This document shows positions 1 to 64,000 of a stretch of DNA of 64,000 nt, in pieces; position 1 is the first letter of the stretch; each line of letters opens with the position of its first letter. Position numbers and translations under genes: made by a program. This DNA comes from Amorphochlora amoebiformis. Taxonomy: Eukaryota > Cercozoa > Chlorarachniophyceae. The notes under the pieces are model-generated. The model saw only the letters and a list, made by a program, of their open reading frames with translations, searched no databases and was not told where the DNA came from. The stretch is from contig BAAHQB010000220.1 of NCBI GenBank assembly GCA_054601695.1, positions 124,001 to 188,000 of the forward strand, given 5' to 3'.

Positions 1-13498
<13,498 letters not shown>

Positions 13499-14079
13499 AT
13501 TGCATATGAGTCAGCTACATAAACTTAATTGACGAAAAATCATGGTGTCGAACTAATGCTACTTCCTGGAAGTATTTATCTATTACTATCAGGCTATATG
13601 ATGATTACGGTTGGTTTGTACTAGTGAATTAAATATGTATATTCATTGATCATATGAATCTCGAATTACTCTAGTAGTACTAGAATCAGTTATTGTGTGA
13701 TCTGGTGATATCTGTTCACCCATACTAGTTACTACAGCTGGCTCAAATCACTAGAAAAAAAAAAGCTAACCCAGAGTGTACTTAACTTTGGCAATCGAAC
13801 TATATGATCTAGATGATAAGGGTAATAACGATAACACAAAACAGCGAATATTGACATGGTTGAGCTGCTTTCACTTTGCTTTTTGCAAGATGGGCCCACT
13901 GCTGCAACTAAGCGCAAGTCTTCAAGTTGGTAGAATTTGACGTGACGTTGTCTGACGAAACTGTTGACGACATCAAGCATCCGTCGCATCTGACAGGAAC
14001 GCGAGGACATAACAGTTCGACGATAGACGACGGACGACTACTACATGTACGGGAAAATTTTAGCCTGAACTAGGAAAAA
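13499..14079. other. Convergent 3' intergenic region
   Basis: Non-satellite DNA between the DENND6 stop and the minus-strand Zn(II)2Cys6 stop, presumably both 3' untranslated regions. A 92-codon minus frame (13732-14010) has no splice or motif support. Confidence 0.6.
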
Positions 14080-15492
14080 CTAATAATCTGAGAGATCCTC
14101 CGCTTCCATCTTCGACGGTTTGCGACGCCTCCTTCGCTTAGAGTTAGCGTGCTTGCAGTGACCAGGGTGACGGAAAGGCCTTACACACCAGGCATTTCTG
14201 TAGCACTGGGAGAGGGGCTTGGGTTGAGCGTCTTCGTCGGGAATGCCAACAATGGAGAGCTTCTGAGCCTTCTGAGAATCGACGAGTAGTTTTGCCAGCT
14301 GAAGATAACTCTCCTTTCTTGGTGGAGAGTTATCAACCATAACACTCGTCTCAGACTTCTTTCTTGTCTTCCTTGCTTCAACCTTCTTCCTCGTCTCGGC
14401 TTTTTTCCTCGTTCTTGTCTCAATCTTCCTCATCTCGATCTTCTTTGGCTCAACGTTATTGACGGTATTGCTCTCGACTCTCCTCCTTTTGTTTCCCTCG
14501 TCCCTCGTGCATTTTCGGCCTAGCCTCTCACACCGCATACACGGAAACCCTCCCTCACACTTGGTCTTGGATATCCGGCAGCTGTTGCACGCGAAGCCTC
14601 CCTTTCCTTCCCTGACGCGCTTGAGAGGTTTAATCATTCCCCTGCCCACCGGTCGCACTGACGGCAGTATCACTGGCTTTGCTTTCACCTGGGGCCTTTC
14701 TTCAATCTCTTCCACTATCTCCTCCGCCTCATCAGATGAATCCTCAGACGATGATAACTCCACGGGATCCTCCACTTTAGGCACATTCCTCGAGGAGTTC
14801 AGAATGTGTGCTGGAATCACCGCTGAGAGCGCGGAATCGATATCAAAGTTCATTGCCCTGCGCCGTTCTTTCTCCTCCATGTCCACCTTGGCGCGCTTCT
14901 TATCGTCGTTGTCGAATTGCAGGTGGATCTTGGGAATTGACACATAACGGCGTAGCATGGGAGCTGTAGCCTTAATTGCCTCTTGGTTGAGAGGGGACCC
15001 ATTGGTGTAAGTTTTCAACGGATCGAGTAACCAATCTTCCACGAGGGGGTTCGCAGTTTGATCCACCTTGCTGTCGTTGATCCACTCGTCATTGCAATCT
15101 TTGGGACAGTCGAACGACGGAAATACAGGAAACAGTGAGTTGGTTGAGGCCTGTCCCACGGGACTCAAAAGGTCCGCTCGGTCATAATCGTCCCGCTGCC
15201 CGCTACTATGCAACTCACCCCCCAAATCCAGTAGATCTCGCGATTTTGACGGCCTTGCAACCGTCGGGGTGAACATTTGTGGGCTACTGCTTCCTGAGGT
15301 CTGTTCTAAGGAACCGACGCTGTGACCAACATTGACGTGACGCAACAAACTCCGGCCATAACCTCCCTTTTTCGCCTGCTTTTTACAACCCACTGTCCAG
15401 AACCCGCTTGGAAGTGGAGAGTTTATTCGTAGAAGGCGCATCCGTTGCGCCTCTGTAGGTTGGTTTAGTCTCGATGACTTCGATGACTTCAT
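14080..15492 (-). CDS. Zn(II)2Cys6 binuclear-cluster protein, intronless
   Basis: Encodes 470 residues from the first ATG; the frame stays open to a GTG at 15570. Residues 302-328 hold a canonical C-x2-C-x6-C-x5-C-x2-C-x6-C cluster with a basic loop (CRISKTKCEGG), a DNA-binding domain typical of fungi and also found in some algae and protists. An acidic stretch (about 247-265) and a KK/R-rich helix (350-382) flank it. A second Cys/His motif, C-x5-C-x5-H-x2-H-C at 430-446 (CYRNAWCVRPFRHPGHC), precedes a KRRRRRK stretch that could be a nuclear signal. No fungal-type regulatory middle domain is visible. Likely a nuclear DNA-binding regulator; the target is unknown. Confidence 0.88.
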   Translation of the reverse strand: MKSSKSSRLNQPTEAQRMRLLRINSPLPSGFWTVGCKKQAKKGGYGRSLLRHVNVGHSVGSLEQTSGSSSPQMFTPTVARPSKSRDLLDLGGELHSSGQRDDYDRADLLSPVGQASTNSLFPVFPSFDCPKDCNDEWINDSKVDQTANPLVEDWLLDPLKTYTNGSPLNQEAIKATAPMLRRYVSIPKIHLQFDNDDKKRAKVDMEEKERRRAMNFDIDSALSAVIPAHILNSSRNVPKVEDPVELSSSEDSSDEAEEIVEEIEERPQVKAKPVILPSVRPVGRGMIKPLKRVREGKGGFACNSCRISKTKCEGGFPCMRCERLGRKCTRDEGNKRRRVESNTVNNVEPKKIEMRKIETRTRKKAETRKKVEARKTRKKSETSVMVDNSPPRKESYLQLAKLLVDSQKAQKLSIVGIPDEDAQPKPLSQCYRNAWCVRPFRHPGHCKHANSKRRRRRKPSKMEAEDLSDY

Positions 15493-16020
15493 CGTGGTCG
15501 TGGCTTGTGTCGTTGGAGGTTGCCCGGATTGGTTGACGTGACGGGGGAAAGTTCGGGAATGTTCGGCCACCGTTTCGGTTGATTTTACCTAAAATAATCC
15601 TAACTTTTCGGAGGGTACCCTGGTTATTAGAGGGTATTTACTAAGGTTGTTCGCATCACGTGGGTACCTAAAAGGGAGCATCCATTTGCATCTTGCGACA
15701 ACCCATGAATCTCGTGACGCTGGGAGGGGTTCCCTTCGAATCGCGCGTGCATTCGCACGCTTGACGAATCTTTGAGGGTTCCAGCTTTTTCGGGTCATAT
15801 GTGGATATGCGTGACGCCCGCAGCGCCAGAGGGGGGCATGTTGTTGATTGACGCTCGACTCAAAGCAAGACTAGCCTGAGAGCGAGGGCGTGGGGTTGCG
15901 AACACTCGTGGAGTGCTAGTGCTTTGTGTAGCAGGGTCTAAGTAAGGCGTACCAGACGCTAGTGGTTGAACGAACGTTGGATTGAATTGACCTAAACCGT
16001 TGTCTAGAATACCATATTTA
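15493..16020 (-). other. Upstream region of the Zn cluster gene, unassigned open frames
   Basis: Non-satellite DNA. On the minus strand a 73-codon stretch rich in Ser, Thr, Pro and Ala (up to 16020) and a 69-codon frame (15589-15798) look protein-like. AG at 15594-15595 could be an acceptor for the Zn cluster frame. They may be upstream exons or 5' untranslated DNA; no phase-consistent join was found. Confidence 0.35.
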
Positions 16021-16037
16021 CACGATATATAATTTAT

Positions 16038-16089
<52 letters not shown>

Positions 16090-16117
16090 ATATACATGTA
16101 AATATAACATACATTTA

Positions 16118-16157
<40 letters not shown>

Positions 16158-16240
16158 TATATATTATTATATATATACTATAGTATATAATACTATATAT
16201 ATATATATATATGTATATAATATTCATGATATATGTATAT

Positions 16241-16273
<33 letters not shown>

Positions 16274-16430
16274 AATATATCTATATATATATAACATACA
16301 TATATATATATATATAGTATATATATTATATAGTTATAATATATATATGTAAAAATATATATATATATATATATGTATATATGTAATATATATATATATA
16401 TCATAGTATATATGCCTTAGTATCTAACAC

Positions 16431-16464
<34 letters not shown>

Positions 16465-16530
16465 TTATAACTCTATACATCGGGTATTAATATGTGTGTA
16501 TACACACACACACACACACATATATATATA

Positions 16531-16567
<37 letters not shown>

Positions 16568-16641
16568 TATATACATGCATACGTAGTATTCAGACGTCAG
16601 ACTACAAGATTGAACAAACGATGATATTTACCATGACAATG
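16021..16641. repeat. (TA)n block between compact genes
   Basis: (TA)n with short CA runs from 16040 to 16570, then non-repetitive sequence up to the stop of the next minus-strand gene. It is the only satellite block inside the 13.5-18.3 kb island. Confidence 0.8.
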
Positions 16642-18088
16642 TCACGCGGCCATCGGGTTACAACCGCCAACATGCGGGAGACTGACGTATATTGTTGACT
16701 TAGTTGGATCTATTCTAGATAGCATCCTATTCCCTGCATTCCTCAGCGCTGAATTATATATTTTAGGTCGACTATTCAACGTCGCCTTCTTTGCTGTGGG
16801 GCTCATGCTGCACTTTGAATTCTGGTCTGCACCTTCTGTTGGCACTTCAAGCAAGCATGGTTGTGCCTTGACATTTAAAGTCCGCACATGCAGGTGGTCT
16901 CTTGAAGACCATGGCTGCTTCAATGTCTTAGGACAGATGTTGAGCGCCTCACACCCCAGGCTACCCCGATCCAGCAACAGGGGCCGTCTGTGTTGGTTCG
17001 AAGAAAAACCATATTTGGCAGGCTTCGAAATTGTTGTTCTTCTGCTCTTTTTTCCGTGGCTCAGAGAGGACACATAACTTACGTCTCGTGAGATTGGAGA
17101 TGGGCATTCGGCTATGGACAATCGAAGGCGTTCTCTAATTGCGTTGTGTAGGAAACTCAGTGGTGCGTTGTGTAGGAAGATTAGTGATGGTCTATAGACA
17201 GGTATATGTGATCGTAGAGAATTCGATAGTCAGAGGTAGAGAGATAGAGAGTGGAGGACAAGAATACAGGGGGGGAGAGAGATATATGTAGATAACAGTT
17301 ACTTTGGTAGAGCCTGTTCCTGTATCGCAGCAATCTCAAGTTTATCGGTCTCGGAGGTAGGCTTAGGTAAAGCACAGAGTTCTGATGGCTCTTCCGCTGG
17401 TGAGGGTTCCGCAAATATTTTTGACAGCAACGCTCGAGCAGCATGGACGACGTGCTGATCATTTTGGACCTGCAATAGGACATCGTTACTCCTATTCGGC
17501 ATATCTCCCATGTTGATAACCTCTGAGACTAGGGACGAATGCTTAGCTTGTTTCCATTCAAACACGTATATCACCGTTTGTTGGCGATTATGCTGGAGGT
17601 GTTCAGGTGTCAGGCAAAAAATGTGACGTTGTGCAGATATCGTTTGAACCTTTTTCAATAAGTGTAGGAGACTGAGGCCCAATGTACCCCCGCTGTGTCC
17701 ACTTTGCGACTTGTCATTCGACAGAAGAGCCAGTGAATACTTGGTTGGCTTACTGTTTATGTACCACATGTGTGAGACCATGATATCAAATTGCACTTCA
17801 TCATGTGAAGGCATCACCTTCCAAACCGGTATTCAAGATATCCCAGAACCTCTGCGAGGGGAAAAATACAATCTACTCAATATCCTTGCATATAATTTTG
17901 TGAAAGGCATTACCCTGAGCCTTCCTTCTTGTCCTCACACGTGCGCAGTACGCGCGAATCTTGACACCCATATGGCTCACGGTAGGCCCAGGTGAAACCT
18001 TAAGTTTAGGGTGATGAATGTTCCTTAGAGTGTTCGCACATGCTTTCAGGATGGCGAACGACGACGACGCATACTTATCGCTGCCCAT
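16642..18088 (-). CDS. Unrecognised four-exon protein gene with tiny introns
   Basis: Exons on the minus strand: 18088-17914, 17851-17818, 17752-17303, 17191-16642. Introns are 62, 65 and 111 nt with GTAATG, GTGATG and GTAACT donors and pyrimidine-rich acceptors (TTTTTCCCCTCGCAG). Phases agree and the sum is 402 residues plus TAA-type termination at 16642. The product starts MGSDKYASSSFAILKACANT and contains GGTLGLSLLHLLKKVQ and QTVIYVFEWKQAK. I recognise no family and see no signal peptide or membrane segment. Without the second intron the frame is closed by a TGA. An in-frame TTG lies three codons upstream of the chosen ATG. The model is my inference; small exon 2 is the weakest part. Confidence 0.6.
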
Positions 18089-18330
18089 CGACAACAACGA
18101 CTGTCGTCGTCCCTTGAATAAAAGCGTTACCGAATACTAGTAGTTCCAACTCTCCCTTGTTTTGTACCGTGACCCTGTACTGTGGCTGTACATCCGCTCT
18201 CCTAGAAAATAAATTTTAAAAAGGCGGCGGCCAGAATGCCGGTAGGCTGTCCCGTGGCTTCCAAAAACTGGTCCCGCCTGGATCTCCAACGCCTATATAC
18301 GCGTTAGAATCACTTGTAATATTTTTAAAT
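18089..18330. promoter_or_regulatory. Divergent intergenic region, possible shared promoter
   Basis: 242 bp of non-satellite DNA between the minus-strand ATG (18088) and the proposed plus-strand THADA start (18331). The placement suggests a bidirectional promoter; I see no defined element. The THADA-side frame is open back to about 18212, so the true start could differ. Confidence 0.35.
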
Positions 18331-62863
<44,533 letters not shown>

Positions 62864-62963
62864 GTATTACATCAATATATTAATATATGTATGTATATAT
62901 GTATGTAAATATATATATATATATATATATTTGTATATATGTATATATGTATGTATGTATATG

Positions 62964-62994
<31 letters not shown>

Positions 62995-63092
62995 ATACAT
63001 ATATATATATGCATTCGCTGCCATCGCCCCTAGGGCAGTTGCTGCAGTTGGTATTACATCAATACATTAATAAATGTATGTATATATGTATG

Positions 63093-63181
<89 letters not shown>

Positions 63182-63306
63182 TATATATATATATATGTAT
63201 GTATGTATATACATATATATATATGCATTCGCTGCCATCGCCCCTAGGACAGTTGCTGCAGTTGGTATTATGTCAATATATTAATATATGTATGTATATA
63301 TGTATG

Positions 63307-63341
<35 letters not shown>

Positions 63342-63396
63342 CGTATGTATATATATATATATATACGTATGTACATAAATACACGCATATATATAC

Positions 63397-63434
<38 letters not shown>

Positions 63435-63480
63435 TTCCCCCCCATCACCCCTAGAGCAGTTGCTCCAGTTGGTATCATAT
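62864..63480 (+). repeat. Donor-half copies of THADA exon 50, three copies
   Basis: GCATTCGCTGCCATCGCCCC then 'tagggcagttgctgcagttg|gtattacatc' recurs at about 63012, 63225 and 63432, increasingly diverged, each preceded and followed by (TA)n. None has the exon's 5' half. Confidence 0.94.
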
Positions 63481-63616
63481 ATATTAATACACAGACACAC
63501 ACACATATATATAATATATATATATATATATATACATATATATTATATACTATATATATATATATATATATGAATGTATATTTAGATATATGTATATATT
63601 TATGTATAATGATATT

Positions 63617-63673
<57 letters not shown>

Positions 63674-63769
63674 ATATATATATATATATCTGTATAAAAA
63701 TATATGCATGTATATTACATATACATATATAAAGTATATATACAAACATTTCATATACATAGGTTATAC

Positions 63770-63826
<57 letters not shown>

Positions 63827-63902
63827 ATGTATACATATATATATATATACGTAAACATACAATGTATATATATATATACATACATATAGATATATGTATA
63901 TA

Positions 63903-63933
<31 letters not shown>

Positions 63934-64000
63934 GCATATATACACATATATACATATACATATACATATATACATATACATATACATATATATATATATA
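63481..64000 (+). repeat. (TA)n to the right edge
   Basis: (TA)n with TATG/CATA variants inside the intron after exon 50; nothing else seen. Confidence 0.85.

Noticed and set aside
13732-14010. 92-codon minus frame as a separate gene
   Set aside because: Lies between two convergent stops, has no motif, and its end is T/A-rich; more likely 3' untranslated DNA.
17711-17995. 94-codon plus frame
   Set aside because: Overlaps exons and introns of the minus-strand four-exon gene; a shadow frame.

Overview
The window looks like ordinary nuclear DNA of an intron-rich, non-animal eukaryote (a protist or alga) whose introns are full of simple repeats. Most of its length is (TA)n, (CT)n/(GA)n, (GT)n and telomere-type CCCTAA arrays. 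The long Tyr-Ile, Ser-Leu and Asn-Pro open frames are translations of these repeats and are not genes. The supporting signs for the organism type are spliceosomal introns with GT/AG ends, a TTAGGG-type repeat, a Zn(II)2Cys6 protein and two conserved eukaryotic proteins, DENND6 and THADA. I cannot name the species.

Layout. (1) 1-13498, plus strand: the 3' part of a DENND6 gene, assembled here as 18 small exons (18-187 nt) with consistent phases, entering from the left edge and ending at a TAG. (2) 13.5-18.3 kb: a compact island with almost no satellite. It holds an intronless Zn(II)2Cys6 protein gene (14080-15492, minus) and an unrecognised four-exon gene with introns of only 62, 65 and 111 nt (16642-18088, minus). 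(3) About 18.3 kb to beyond the right edge, plus strand: one THADA (yeast Trm732-like) gene, assembled as about 50 small exons over more than 44 kb. It is still incomplete at 62863, just after the family motif KWAVRNS. Only about 8% of that interval is coding.

The assembly rests on three independent tests: splice consensus at both ends of each exon, reading phase carried across exon junctions, and family motifs appearing in the expected order. The family comparisons are from memory, so a profile search should confirm them. Unresolved points are the first THADA exon, the donor of exon 3, a probable 5-nt microexon near 51.4-51.5 kb and a possible 21-nt exon at 58440.

The main unusual result explains the 'core + (TA)n' repeats that fill the introns. 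Many cores are copies of one edge of the neighbouring exon. Upstream of an exon the copies carry the acceptor plus the first part of the exon. Downstream they carry the last part of the exon plus the donor. The copies alternate with (TA)n, number up to about ten per side, and never hold a complete exon. Around the exons at 28148-28218 and 32990-33039 both kinds flank the same exon. Several introns, for example 1333-1779, 1814-1961, 24662-25190, 29820-30693 and 60342-60444, consist largely or wholly of telomere-type repeat, so telomeric DNA itself supplies the acceptor or the sequence next to the donor.
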